NCBI GenBank assembly: GCA_023428065.1
Contig: JAEYZI010000004.1
Span: forward strand, 25,004-89,003
Source of the DNA: Actinomycetes bacterium
GTDB taxonomy: Bacteria > Actinomycetota > Actinomycetes > Actinomycetales > Microbacteriaceae
Direction: 5' to 3'
Length of the DNA stretch: 64,000 nt
Numbering within the stretch: the stretch's first letter is position 1; every line of letters starts with the position of its first letter. The notes under the pieces were generated by a model. That model saw only the letters and a program-made list of their open reading frames with translations, ran no database searches and was not told the DNA's origin. The translations under genes and the position numbers were made by a program. Below, in pieces: positions 42,909-50,489 of this stretch.

Positions 42909-43819
42909 CGGCCCCTCCCTCCGAGCGGGGCGAGGTCGGCGGCGCCCGCCTCGAGCAACTCGTCGGCGACGCGCGCCGCGAGCTCGCCCGCCGGATCGCG
43001 CGCGTCCTCCGGGTAGAGCGCGTGCGACGCCGTGAGGTGCTCGGCGCCGTCGAGCGCATAGACGCGGGCCGAGAGCAGCAGCAGTCCGTCTTCGAAGATG
43101 GCGGACGCGCCGAGCGGCGCCGCGCATCCGGCCTCCAGCCGGGCGAGCACGCCCCGTTCCGCCTCCGCCGTGAGGCGGCTCGGCCGGTGCTCGAGTTTCG
43201 CGACGCTCGACCGATCGGCCGTGCGGGTCTCCACCGCGAGCGCGCCCTGCGCGGGCGCCGTGGGCCAGGAGGTGAGGCTCAACCACTCCGTGACGGCGTC
43301 CGTGCGGCCGACGCGGTCGAGCCCCGCGGCCGCGAGCACGACGGCGTCGAGGCGACGCTCCGGGTCGTCCGAGCCGATCCGCTCGAGGCGCGTGTCGATG
43401 TTGCCGCGGATGTCGACGACGTCGAGATCGGGGCGGCGACGCAGGAGCTGTGCACGGCGACGGGGAGACCCCGTGCCCACGCGGGCCCCCGCGGGGAGCG
43501 TGTCGAGGTCGCGGCCCCCGACGGCGCACACGACGTCGCGCGCATCCGCCCGCTTCGGCACCGCTGCGACCGCGAGGCCCGGCAGGGGCGCGGTCGGCAG
43601 GTCCTTGTACGAGTGCACGACGGCGTCGACCTCCCCCGCGAGGAGCGCTTCGCGCAGGGCGGCGGCGAAGACCCCCGCGCCGCCGAGGTCGGCGAGCGGC
43701 GCGCTCGTGCGGTCGCCCTCGCTCTCGATGACGACGAGCTCGGCCCCGAGTCGCGTCGCGACCGCTCCGGCCTGCGCGAGCGCGAGGGCGCTCCCGCGGG
43801 TTCCCAGTCGCAGCGTCAT
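42905..43819 (-). CDS. hemC: Hydroxymethylbilane synthase (porphobilinogen deaminase)
   Basis: Polymerises four porphobilinogens. 304 residues. LRLGTRGSALALAQ opens; HSYKDLPTAPLPGL, GTGSPRRRAQL and VDIRGNIDTRL follow. The dipyrromethane cofactor is attached to Cys232 in LEAGCAAPLGA. The ATG at 43819 overlaps the hemH stop by 4 nt. Slightly short in the C-terminal domain but complete. Confidence 0.96.
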   Translation of the reverse strand: MTLRLGTRGSALALAQAGAVATRLGAELVVIESEGDRTSAPLADLGGAGVFAAALREALLAGEVDAVVHSYKDLPTAPLPGLAVAAVPKRADARDVVCAVGGRDLDTLPAGARVGTGSPRRRAQLLRRRPDLDVVDIRGNIDTRLERIGSDDPERRLDAVVLAAAGLDRVGRTDAVTEWLSLTSWPTAPAQGALAVETRTADRSSVAKLEHRPSRLTAEAERGVLARLEAGCAAPLGASAIFEDGLLLLSARVYALDGAEHLTASHALYPEDARDPAGELAARVADELLEAGAADLAPLGGRGR

Positions 43820-44991
43820 GGCGCCACTCCCGCGATCGCGGGCTTGAAGCCGGCCCGCACGTTCTCGCAGCACCCCGGCCGACACACGTCGAACCACGGA
43901 CCGTAGGGCGTGAGCGCGGGACGCGCGTCGGTCGGCGTACCGTTCACCCGCTCGAGCACGAGATCGACGAGCCCCGCGACGTAGGCCGGATGCGTGCCGG
44001 GCGTCGGGGTGCGGATCGCGACGAGCCCCTGCTCCTCGGCGGTCTCGACGGCCTCCGTGTCGAGGTCCCAGAGCACCTCCATGTGATCGGAGACGAAGCC
44101 GAGCGGCACGATCACGACCGCCCCCACCCCCTGTGCAGGGAGCGCCTCGATGACGTCGTTGACATCCGGTTCGAGCCACGGCTGCGTCGGCGGCCCCGAA
44201 CGGCTCTGGTAGACGAGCTGCCACGCGACGTGCGATCCGACCTCGCGCATGACGACCTCGGCCACGGCGAGATGCTGCGCCGCGTAGGCGCCGCCCGGCC
44301 CGTAGTCGGTCGTGCGGTCGCCCGAGCGGAGGGCGTCGTCGGTCGGGATCGAGTGGGTGGCGAAGAGCACCCGGATCTCGTCGTCGGCGAAGCCGCGTTC
44401 GACGAGTTCCACGAGCGCGTCGCGCACCCCCTCGACGAACGGCGTGACGAAGCCGGGGTGGTCGAAGAACTGGCGCACCTTGTCGACGCGCACCTCGTCG
44501 GCGAGGCCGGTCTCGTCGAGGGCCATGGCGAAGTCCTCGCGGTACTGGCGGCAGCTCGAGAAGCTCGAGTAGGCGCTCGTCGCGAGCCCGATGAGGGTGC
44601 GGTAGCCGCGCTCGTGCGCGTCGCGGAGCGCGTCGGGCAGATAGGGGCTCCAGTTGCGGTTGCCCCAGAGCACCGGCAGGTCGACCCCGCGTGCCGCGAG
44701 CTCCTCCTCGAGCGCCGTTTTGAGCGCACGGTTCTGCGCGTTGATGGGGCTCACCCCGCCGAAGTGGCGGTAGTGGTGCGCCACCTCCTCGAGGCGCTCC
44801 TCGGGGATGCCGCGACCGCGCGTGACGTTGCGCAGGAACGGGATGACGTCGTCCTGGCCCTCCGGCCCGCCGAAGCCGGCGAGCACGATCGCGTCGTATA
44901 CGACCGGCACCTCGACATGCTCGGGTCCGGCCTCCGCGGCGGGGCTCGCCGCGAGCACGGTCTTGGCGAGCTCGCCATTCGTGATCGTCAC
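43816..44991 (-). CDS. hemH: Coproporphyrin ferrochelatase with probable [2Fe-2S] cluster
   Basis: Inserts iron into coproporphyrin III, since HemQ is encoded beside it. 391 residues. Family sites are LAGFGGPEGQDDVIPFLRNV, VLWGNRNWSPYL, the iron-site ATHSIPTDDALRSGD and VPLGFVSDHMEVLWDLD with catalytic residues. A Cys near residue 145 (SSCRQYRED) and three at the extreme C-terminus (370, 374, 375 in CRPGCC) match the pattern of cluster ligands known from mycobacterial ferrochelatase. GTG 44991 overlaps the hemQ stop by 4 nt. Some annotators use the name cpfC. Confidence 0.93.
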   Translation of the reverse strand: MTITNGELAKTVLAASPAAEAGPEHVEVPVVYDAIVLAGFGGPEGQDDVIPFLRNVTRGRGIPEERLEEVAHHYRHFGGVSPINAQNRALKTALEEELAARGVDLPVLWGNRNWSPYLPDALRDAHERGYRTLIGLATSAYSSFSSCRQYREDFAMALDETGLADEVRVDKVRQFFDHPGFVTPFVEGVRDALVELVERGFADDEIRVLFATHSIPTDDALRSGDRTTDYGPGGAYAAQHLAVAEVVMREVGSHVAWQLVYQSRSGPPTQPWLEPDVNDVIEALPAQGVGAVVIVPLGFVSDHMEVLWDLDTEAVETAEEQGLVAIRTPTPGTHPAYVAGLVDLVLERVNGTPTDARPALTPYGPWFDVCRPGCCENVRAGFKPAIAGVAP

Positions 44992-45689
44992 GACAGCACC
45001 TCCGCGATCTCGTCGAGCTCCACGCGCCGCCCCGTGAAGAACGGCACCTCCTCGCGGATGTGGAGCCTCGCCTCCGTCTTGCGCAGGTGCCGCATGAGGT
45101 CGACGAGCTCGGTGACCTCGGCCGCCTCGAGGGCGAGGATCCACTCGTAGTCGCCGAGGGCGAAGGCGGCGACCGTGTTCGCCTGGACACCGGGGTACTC
45201 GGACCCCTTGCGCCCGTGATCGGCGAGCATCGCCCGGCGCTCGTCCTCCGGAAGCAGGTACCAGTCGTAGCTGCGCACGAACGGGTAGACGGTGAGCCAC
45301 TCCCGCGGAGGGAGGCCCCGGAGGAAGGCGGGCGCGTGGGCTCGGCTGAACTCCGCCTCGCGGTGCACGCCGAGGGCGTTCCAGGTGGGGAGGAGCGCGG
45401 CGAGCGCCGGCACCCGGCGGAGCCCGCGGAGGGCGGACTGGAGTGCCGAAGCGCTCGCTCCCGTGAGCCACACCATGAGGTCGGCGTCGGCCCGGAGGCC
45501 CGAGACGTCGTAGAACCCGCGCACGGTCACGCCGTCGGCCTCGACCCGCCCCACGGCCTCGGCGAGGCCCGCGAGCTCCACCTGCCCCCGCGCCGCGGGA
45601 TCACGGCGCCACACGGCCCACAGCGCGAACCCCTCGGGCTGTTCGGGCTGCTCGGGGTTGTCGGACGAGACGGGAGTCGCGGACGTCAC
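44988..45689 (-). CDS. hemQ: HemQ coproheme decarboxylase
   Basis: Last step of the coproporphyrin-dependent pathway: oxidatively decarboxylates coproheme III to haem b. 233 residues of the chlorite-dismutase fold. The haem-proximal His (about 153) is in MLADHGRKGSEYPGV, and the Tyr that initiates decarboxylation is in VRSYDWYLLPEDERR. ALWAVWRRD opens the domain after a short acidic tail. The GTG at 45689 is chosen because it follows GAGGATGGGAC, an element identical to that preceding hemE. Also named chdC. Confidence 0.94.
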   Translation of the reverse strand: MTSATPVSSDNPEQPEQPEGFALWAVWRRDPAARGQVELAGLAEAVGRVEADGVTVRGFYDVSGLRADADLMVWLTGASASALQSALRGLRRVPALAALLPTWNALGVHREAEFSRAHAPAFLRGLPPREWLTVYPFVRSYDWYLLPEDERRAMLADHGRKGSEYPGVQANTVAAFALGDYEWILALEAAEVTELVDLMRHLRKTEARLHIREEVPFFTGRRVELDEIAEVLS

Positions 45690-45733
45690 CGTCCCATCCT
45701 CCCCCTCAACCGCAGAACCAGCGAATCGCTCCG

Positions 45734-45973
45734 TCAGTCGTCGTCGGGGCCGAAGATCGCCCAGGCGACGAGGCCCACCGCGATGATCGCGACGGCAGCG
45801 CCGCCGACGATCCACGGGACGGGGTTCTTCTCGTACGCGGTCTTGGCCTTCTCGGCCAGCTCCGCCGTGCGCTTGGGCACGTTGAACTTGTCCTCGATCT
45901 CGTCGAGGGTGTCGGCCAACTGACGACGCGCCTGCGTCGCGGCGGCCTTGGCGGAGGCGGTGGCGTCACTCAT
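45734..45973 (-). CDS. DUF3618 membrane protein
   Basis: 79 residues. The front half (ATQARRQLADTLDEIEDKFNVPKRTAELAEKAKTAYEKN) is the amphipathic DUF3618 helix, and a single C-terminal membrane helix (PWIVGGAAVAIIAVGLVAWAIFG) ends in acidic residues. Actinobacterial DUF3618 proteins occur beside phage-holin-superfamily and YtxH-like proteins, exactly as here, and are thought to act in the envelope. The ATG overlaps the previous gene's stop by 8 nt. The next gene, hemQ, starts 44 nt downstream. Confidence 0.82.
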   Translation of the reverse strand: MSDATASAKAAATQARRQLADTLDEIEDKFNVPKRTAELAEKAKTAYEKNPVPWIVGGAAVAIIAVGLVAWAIFGPDDD

Positions 45974-46391
45974 CAGTTCCTCGTCTCCCCTCGCCCTTGA
46001 TGGCGAGGATGTCCTTCTGGATGGATGCGATGGCCTCGCTCGGCACGGGCGGGATGCCCTTCTGGAGCACGCGGTAGCCCACGAGTCCCAGGATGACGGC
46101 GATCACGAGCAGCACACCGGCGACGACGAGCGCGGCCGCCCAGTCGGGCATGACGTAGCTCAGGCCGATGATCGCGAGCGTCAGGAGCACGCCGATGAAG
46201 AAGAGGACGGTCACGAGGGCGCCGAGCAGCAGGCCGGCACCGACACCGAGCGCTTTGAGCTTCTCGATGATCTCCGTCTTGACGAGGTCGATCTCGCGCT
46301 GCACGAGCGACTGGACCTGCTCGGGCAGGCTCGTGAGCAGCTCGACGAGCGACCGCTTGCGCGGCGGCACGGAAGAACGCGGGTCGGTCAT
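45966..46391 (-). CDS. Phage-holin-superfamily (DUF1469-type) membrane protein
   Basis: 141 residues. RSLVELLTSLPEQVQSLVQREIDLVKTEIIEKLKALGVGAGLLLGALVTVLFFIGVLLTLAIIGL is the hallmark of the actinobacterial holin superfamily III proteins, with two membrane helices. They are chromosomal envelope proteins rather than phage lysis proteins; no phage genes are near. It is in a unit with the YtxH-like and DUF3618 genes, overlapping the latter by 8 nt. Role unknown. Confidence 0.82.
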   Translation of the reverse strand: MTDPRSSVPPRKRSLVELLTSLPEQVQSLVQREIDLVKTEIIEKLKALGVGAGLLLGALVTVLFFIGVLLTLAIIGLSYVMPDWAAALVVAGVLLVIAVILGLVGYRVLQKGIPPVPSEAIASIQKDILAIKGEGRRGTDE

Positions 46392-46401
46392 GACCCCCGC
46401 C

Positions 46402-46770
46402 TCAGGAGCTGGAGCCGGAGCCGGAAGCCGGCTTGCGGGTGCTGCTCGAGCTGCTTGAGCCGCCCGACGACTTCTTCGTGCTCGCCGCGCTCGATCCCGA
46501 ACGGGAACGCGACGTCGTCTTCTTGGTGCCCGAGGACCGACCCGACACCGAAGCGACGACCTTCTTGGCGCTGTCGGAGACGAACTCGGCCACATCCGGC
46601 GCCTTGTCCCTCACGAACTCCTGCACGTCGTCGACGCGCTTCTGCACGACGGGCGCGTTCCAGAGGTTCGTGGCGGCCGCCTTGATCTGCTCGTAGCGCT
46701 CCCGGCCGGCCCGCGTGCCGAGCACGTAGCCGACGCCGAGCCCGGCGAGGAAGAGGATCTTGCCTTTCAT
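46402..46770 (-). CDS. YtxH-like membrane-associated protein
   Basis: 122 residues. The N-terminal helix KILFLAGLGVGYVLGTRAGRERYEQIKAAATNLW is the YtxH-type signature. An amphipathic region follows (residues 45-75), then a Ser/Thr/Lys-rich, probably disordered tail (KKTTSRSRSGSSAASTKKSS-type) of about 50 residues. YtxH proteins are stress-linked envelope proteins in other bacteria. ATG 46770 follows GGAG. First gene of the three-gene envelope unit; its promoter appears to overlap the hemY stop codon. Confidence 0.8.
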   Translation of the reverse strand: MKGKILFLAGLGVGYVLGTRAGRERYEQIKAAATNLWNAPVVQKRVDDVQEFVRDKAPDVAEFVSDSAKKVVASVSGRSSGTKKTTSRSRSGSSAASTKKSSGGSSSSSSTRKPASGSGSSS

Positions 46771-46823
46771 GCGGTGCTCCGTTCTCCGCGACCCGCTCGC
46801 GCGGTGATTGAGGGCTGCGTCTC

Positions 46824-46829
46824 AGACTA
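46824..46829 (-). promoter_or_regulatory. -10 box for the envelope module overlapping the hemY stop
   Basis: TAGTCT on the minus strand begins at the TAG stop codon of hemY. The ATG of the YtxH-like gene lies about 53 nt downstream with its own GGAG site, so the module should have a leadered transcript independent of the upstream haem genes. Confidence 0.4.
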
Positions 46830-48095
46830 GTCCGGAGCGCCCGCTCCGCCCGAGGGGATTGCGTTCGCGATCTGGAGGGCGTAGGGGACGACGCTCGCGA
46901 GGCCCGTCCCGGATTCAGCCTCCCCCACGCGAAGCATTCCGTCAATGGCATGTTCGGCGGAGGGGCGCCGTCCGAAGCGCTGCCACCGCACGACCGCGAC
47001 GTCCGCGGGCGCGGGGAGGGAGCGACCGAGGAGCGCCTCCGCGTCGCGACGAGCGAGTTCCGGGCCCACGTCGACCTCGTCGTCGTACGAGAGCCGCAGG
47101 AGCTGCAGGGGCGTCGCCGCGGCGAGCCATTCCCACTTCGCGGTGAGGTGCGTGAGGGCCCGCGCGGCGACGCCGGGCGCGTTCGGTGCGACGAGCACGC
47201 CCGTGCCGCGCGGGGCGCCGAGCTCGGGGGCGTCGACGGCGATCGTCACGACCGTGACGCGCGAGGGGGCGGCGTCGAGCCCGATGGGCGCCGCGAGGAG
47301 CACCTCGCCCGCGATGCGCTCGCCGTCCGTCGTGACGACCCCGTGCGGATCCGCGGCGACGACCTCGACGCCGGTTCGCACGGGCACGCCGAAGCGGTCG
47401 AGGTCCGCGGCGAGCGCCGAGACCATCCGGTGCAGCCCACCCCGGAGGGAGGCGACGGGCGACCCTGCCGGGGCGCCCTCGCGCTGCGAGCGCACGGCGG
47501 CGGCGAGGCTGCCGAGGCGCAACAGCGCCGTGCGGAGCCCGGGAGAGGTGGCGTCGAGGTCGAGCTCGTCGGGCGTCGTCGAGTGCACACCGCGCACGAC
47601 GGGCGCGACGAGGCCCTCGAGCACGCCGCGGCCCATGCGTCGCCGCACGAGCTCCCCGACCGTGGACGCCTTCGACGCGACGAGCCCGGGCATGAGGTTG
47701 TCGAGCTGGGCGCGCAGAGCCGCGCGCATGCCGATCGCGTCGATCACATCCCGCGCGAGCGGCACGCCCGGGATGCCGAGGAGGCTCGTCGCGGGCAACG
47801 GCACGGCGGTGCCGTCGGCGCGGTGGAGCCACGCGGGTGTGGCGGCGGGTGTGACGATGTCGTCGTCGAGGTGGAGCGCCCGCAGCAGTCGCGCCACCTC
47901 GCCGCCGCGAACGGCGTACGCATCGGCCCCCGCATCCAGCTCGATGCCGGCGACGGAATGCGCGGCGACCTGACCGCCCAGCCGATCGTTCTTCTCGAGC
48001 ACCACGGCGTCTCGGCCGGCGAGCGCGAGGGCGCGGGCGGCGACGAGGCCGGCGATCCCGCCCCCCACGACGACGACGCGCTCAGCGGCGGGCAT
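46827..48095 (-). CDS. hemY: Coproporphyrinogen-III oxidase, HemY/CgoX type
   Basis: FAD-dependent oxidase. In actinobacteria it converts coproporphyrinogen III to coproporphyrin III for HemH and HemQ. 422 residues. VVVVGGGIAGLVAARALALAGRDAVVLEKNDRLGGQVA (7-44) binds FAD; the middle has LRGGLHRMVSALAADLDRFGV and the end a WQRFG.RPSAEHAIDGMLRVGEAES segment. The ATG (48095) lies inside hemE, overlapping it by 14 nt, so the two are translationally coupled. Also named cgoX. Confidence 0.92.
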   Translation of the reverse strand: MPAAERVVVVGGGIAGLVAARALALAGRDAVVLEKNDRLGGQVAAHSVAGIELDAGADAYAVRGGEVARLLRALHLDDDIVTPAATPAWLHRADGTAVPLPATSLLGIPGVPLARDVIDAIGMRAALRAQLDNLMPGLVASKASTVGELVRRRMGRGVLEGLVAPVVRGVHSTTPDELDLDATSPGLRTALLRLGSLAAAVRSQREGAPAGSPVASLRGGLHRMVSALAADLDRFGVPVRTGVEVVAADPHGVVTTDGERIAGEVLLAAPIGLDAAPSRVTVVTIAVDAPELGAPRGTGVLVAPNAPGVAARALTHLTAKWEWLAAATPLQLLRLSYDDEVDVGPELARRDAEALLGRSLPAPADVAVVRWQRFGRRPSAEHAIDGMLRVGEAESGTGLASVVPYALQIANAIPSGGAGAPD

Positions 48096-49137
48096 GCACG
48101 AGCTCCACGATGCGGGTGAGGACGTCGGGGTCGGTTTCGGGGGGCACACCGTGGCCGAGGTTGGCGACGTGGGCGGGCGCCGCGAGGCCCCGGTCGAGCA
48201 CGTCCTCGACGTGGGCGTGCAGCACGGGCCACGGGGCGCCGAGGAGGGCCGGGTCGATGTTGCCCTGCACGGGCACGCCCCCGCCGAGGCGGACGCTCGC
48301 CTCGTCGAGGGGCAGACGCCAGTCGATGCCGACGGCATCCACGCCGAGCCCCGGGATCAGGTCGAGCACCTCCGCGCTCCCGACGCCGAAGTGCAGCTTC
48401 GGTATGTCGAGACCGCGCAGCGCATCGAGGGCGCGCTTGGAGTGCGGGGCCACGCGCCGCTGATAGTCGCGGCGCGAGAGCGACCCGATCCAGGAGTCGA
48501 AGAGCTGCGCCGCGCTCGCCCCCGCCTCGACCTGGGCGCGGAGGAACGCACCCGTCACGTCGGCGCACCAGTTGAGCAGGCCCGCCCACGCGTGCGGGTC
48601 CGAGTACATGAGCGAGCGGGCACGCAACTGGTCCTTGGACGGTCCACCCTCGACGAGGTACGACGCGAGGGTGAAGGGCGCGCCGCCGAACGCGATGAGC
48701 GGGGTCTCGCCGAGCTCCGCGACCGTGAGCCGCACCGCCTCCGCGATGGGGGCGAGAGCGTCGGGGTCGATGGGGCGCAGGCGCAGCACGTCGGACGCCG
48801 TGCGGATCGGTGCGTCGAGCACCGGCCCCCGGCCCGGCACGATGCGCACGTCGACGCCCGCGAGCAGCACCGGTACGACGATGTCGCTGAACAGGATCGC
48901 CGCGTCGACTCCGTGCCGCCGTACCGGCTGGAGCGTGAGCTCGGCCGCGAGGTCGGGGGTCAGGCACGCGTCGAGCATGTCGACGCCCGCGCGCGACTCG
49001 CGGTACTCGGGGAGCGAGCGACCTGCCTGTCGCATGAACCAGACCGGGGTGCGCTCGGGCCGATCGCCGCGCACGGCGCGGATGACGTCGGACGCCGCCG
49101 TGCGGCCGTCGGTCAGGGGGTGTGACGGGGAGAGCAC
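48082..49137 (-). CDS. hemE: Uroporphyrinogen decarboxylase
   Basis: Removes four acetate carboxylates of uroporphyrinogen III to give coproporphyrinogen III. 351 residues. RTPVWFMRQAGRSLPEYR (about 30-47) holds the substrate-binding Arg pair; LFSDIVVP carries the catalytic Asp; the LIAFGGAPFTLASYLVEGGPSK segment is standard. GTG at 49137 is preferred because GAGGATGGGAC, identical to that before hemQ, lies directly upstream; an ATG at 49155 in frame is an alternative. Divergent from hemA across 55 bp. Confidence 0.95.
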   Translation of the reverse strand: MLSPSHPLTDGRTAASDVIRAVRGDRPERTPVWFMRQAGRSLPEYRESRAGVDMLDACLTPDLAAELTLQPVRRHGVDAAILFSDIVVPVLLAGVDVRIVPGRGPVLDAPIRTASDVLRLRPIDPDALAPIAEAVRLTVAELGETPLIAFGGAPFTLASYLVEGGPSKDQLRARSLMYSDPHAWAGLLNWCADVTGAFLRAQVEAGASAAQLFDSWIGSLSRRDYQRRVAPHSKRALDALRGLDIPKLHFGVGSAEVLDLIPGLGVDAVGIDWRLPLDEASVRLGGGVPVQGNIDPALLGAPWPVLHAHVEDVLDRGLAAPAHVANLGHGVPPETDPDVLTRIVELVHARR

Positions 49138-49180
49138 CGTCCCATCCTCTCCCATCGGCCCGCGCCGGGACCCGTGCGCC

Positions 49181-49186
49181 TACCAT
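49181..49186 (+). promoter_or_regulatory. -10 box for leaderless hemA transcript
   Basis: TACCAT ends 6 nt before the GTG at 49193. GAGGAG directly abuts the GTG and is too close to serve as a ribosome site, supporting leaderless initiation. Confidence 0.5.
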
Positions 49187-49192
49187 GAGGAG

Positions 49193-50428
49193 GTGCTGTT
49201 CTGTCTGACGGCGAATCACGGGAACGCCGGTTTCGACCTCCTCGACCGGGTGTCGCGTATCCCGGCCGCCGAGGCAGCACGACGACTCACCGCCCACGAG
49301 TTCGTCCGGGGGGCGGTCGTGCTCTCGACGTGCAACCGCTTCGAGGCGTACCTCGATCTCGACGATCCGCTCGTGGCGCCCGGTGCCGTGGCGGCGGAGG
49401 CCGTGGCCGCCGCGATCGCCGCCGAGTCCCCCGACGACGCCGCGCGTCTGCGTGCGATCGCGCACACCCACCTCGGCGAGAGCGCCGTGCGGCACCTGTT
49501 CGCCGTCACGGCGGGACTCGAGTCGATGGTCGTCGGCGAGGAGGAGATCGCCGGGCAGGTGCAGCGCGCCGCCCAGGACGCGCGCCGCGCCGGCACCGTC
49601 ACGGGACCGCTCGACCGACTGTTCCAGCAGGCGGCGCGAACCTCGCGCGCCGTGCGCGGGATCGCCGACCAGAGCAGGGCGGATCGCGGTGTGGCGCGTC
49701 TCGCGCTCGACCTCGCGTCATCGCGCGTGGCCGACTGGTCGCGCGTGCGCGTGCTCCTCGTGGGCACCGGACGCTACGCCGCGACGACGATCGCCTCGCT
49801 CCGCGGACGCGGGGCCGAGCGGCTGAGCGTCTACTCCGCCACGGGGCGCGCGGCCGTTTTCGCCGCGAAGTACGGCGTGCGCGCCGAGCACGACCTCGTG
49901 GCCGCGCTCGCGGATGCGGACGTCGTCGTGACCTGTACCACGAGGTACACGATCACGGCCGATCACCTCCGCTCGGGGCGACCCCTCCTCGTGATCGACC
50001 TCGGGTTGCCCCGCAACGTCGACCCGTCCGTCGGTGCGGTGCCGGGCGTCGAGCTCATCGACCTCGAACTGCTCGCGCTCCACGCACCGCTGCCCGAGCT
50101 CTCGGGCTCGGCGCGCGCGGCCGTGGGGGATGCGGCGGCGGATTTCGCGGCGGATGCGGCGGCCGCCCCCGCGATCGTCGCCTTCCGCAGCCATGTCGAG
50201 CGCCTTCTCGAGAGCGAGCTGGCCCGGGCACGGGCCCGCGGGGAGGGCGACGCGGTCGAGTCCGCCCTGCGGCACTTCGCGGGCGTCCTCGTGCACGGCC
50301 CGTCGGAGCGGGCCCGTCGGCTCGCCGCGGAGGGCCGTCTGCCGGAGTTCGTCGCGGGGCTCGACGCGGTCTACGGAGTCGAGCCGACGCCTGCGGCATC
50401 CGCAGGCGAGGACGCCTCGACCGCCTGA
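49193..50428 (+). CDS. hemA: Glutamyl-tRNA reductase
   Basis: NADPH-dependent reduction of glutamyl-tRNA to glutamate 1-semialdehyde, the regulated first step of the C5 haem pathway. 411 residues. Nucleophilic Cys47 in VVLSTCNRFEAYL; then GESAVRHLFAVTAGLESMVVGEEEIAGQVQRA, the hallmark substrate-binding region; then VRVLLVGTGRYAATTIASLRGRG, the NADPH loop; and a C-terminal dimerisation helix. GTG start fixed by the TACCAT box. Divergent from the hemE operon, giving one regulatory region for the whole pathway. Confidence 0.95.
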   Translation: MLFCLTANHGNAGFDLLDRVSRIPAAEAARRLTAHEFVRGAVVLSTCNRFEAYLDLDDPLVAPGAVAAEAVAAAIAAESPDDAARLRAIAHTHLGESAVRHLFAVTAGLESMVVGEEEIAGQVQRAAQDARRAGTVTGPLDRLFQQAARTSRAVRGIADQSRADRGVARLALDLASSRVADWSRVRVLLVGTGRYAATTIASLRGRGAERLSVYSATGRAAVFAAKYGVRAEHDLVAALADADVVVTCTTRYTITADHLRSGRPLLVIDLGLPRNVDPSVGAVPGVELIDLELLALHAPLPELSGSARAAVGDAAADFAADAAAAPAIVAFRSHVERLLESELARARARGEGDAVESALRHFAGVLVHGPSERARRLAAEGRLPEFVAGLDAVYGVEPTPAASAGEDASTA

Positions 50429-50448
50429 GCCGCGTGGCGTGCGGCGAA

Positions 50449-50485
50449 CCGGACCCCGCACGCCCCTGCAGCGGGCGGGGTCCGG
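50449..50485. terminator. Bidirectional terminator between hemA and a surface-protein gene
   Basis: CCGGACCCCGC (50449-50459) pairs perfectly with GCGGGGTCCGG (50475-50485) around a 15-nt loop. It lies between two convergent stop codons (50428 and 50490), so it can end both transcripts. No U-tract. Confidence 0.8.
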
Positions 50486-50489
50486 GGTA

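Noticed and set aside
45966..46391. Prophage holin
   Set aside because: The protein belongs to the chromosomal holin-superfamily group next to YtxH-like and DUF3618 proteins. No endolysin, capsid or integrase genes are nearby.
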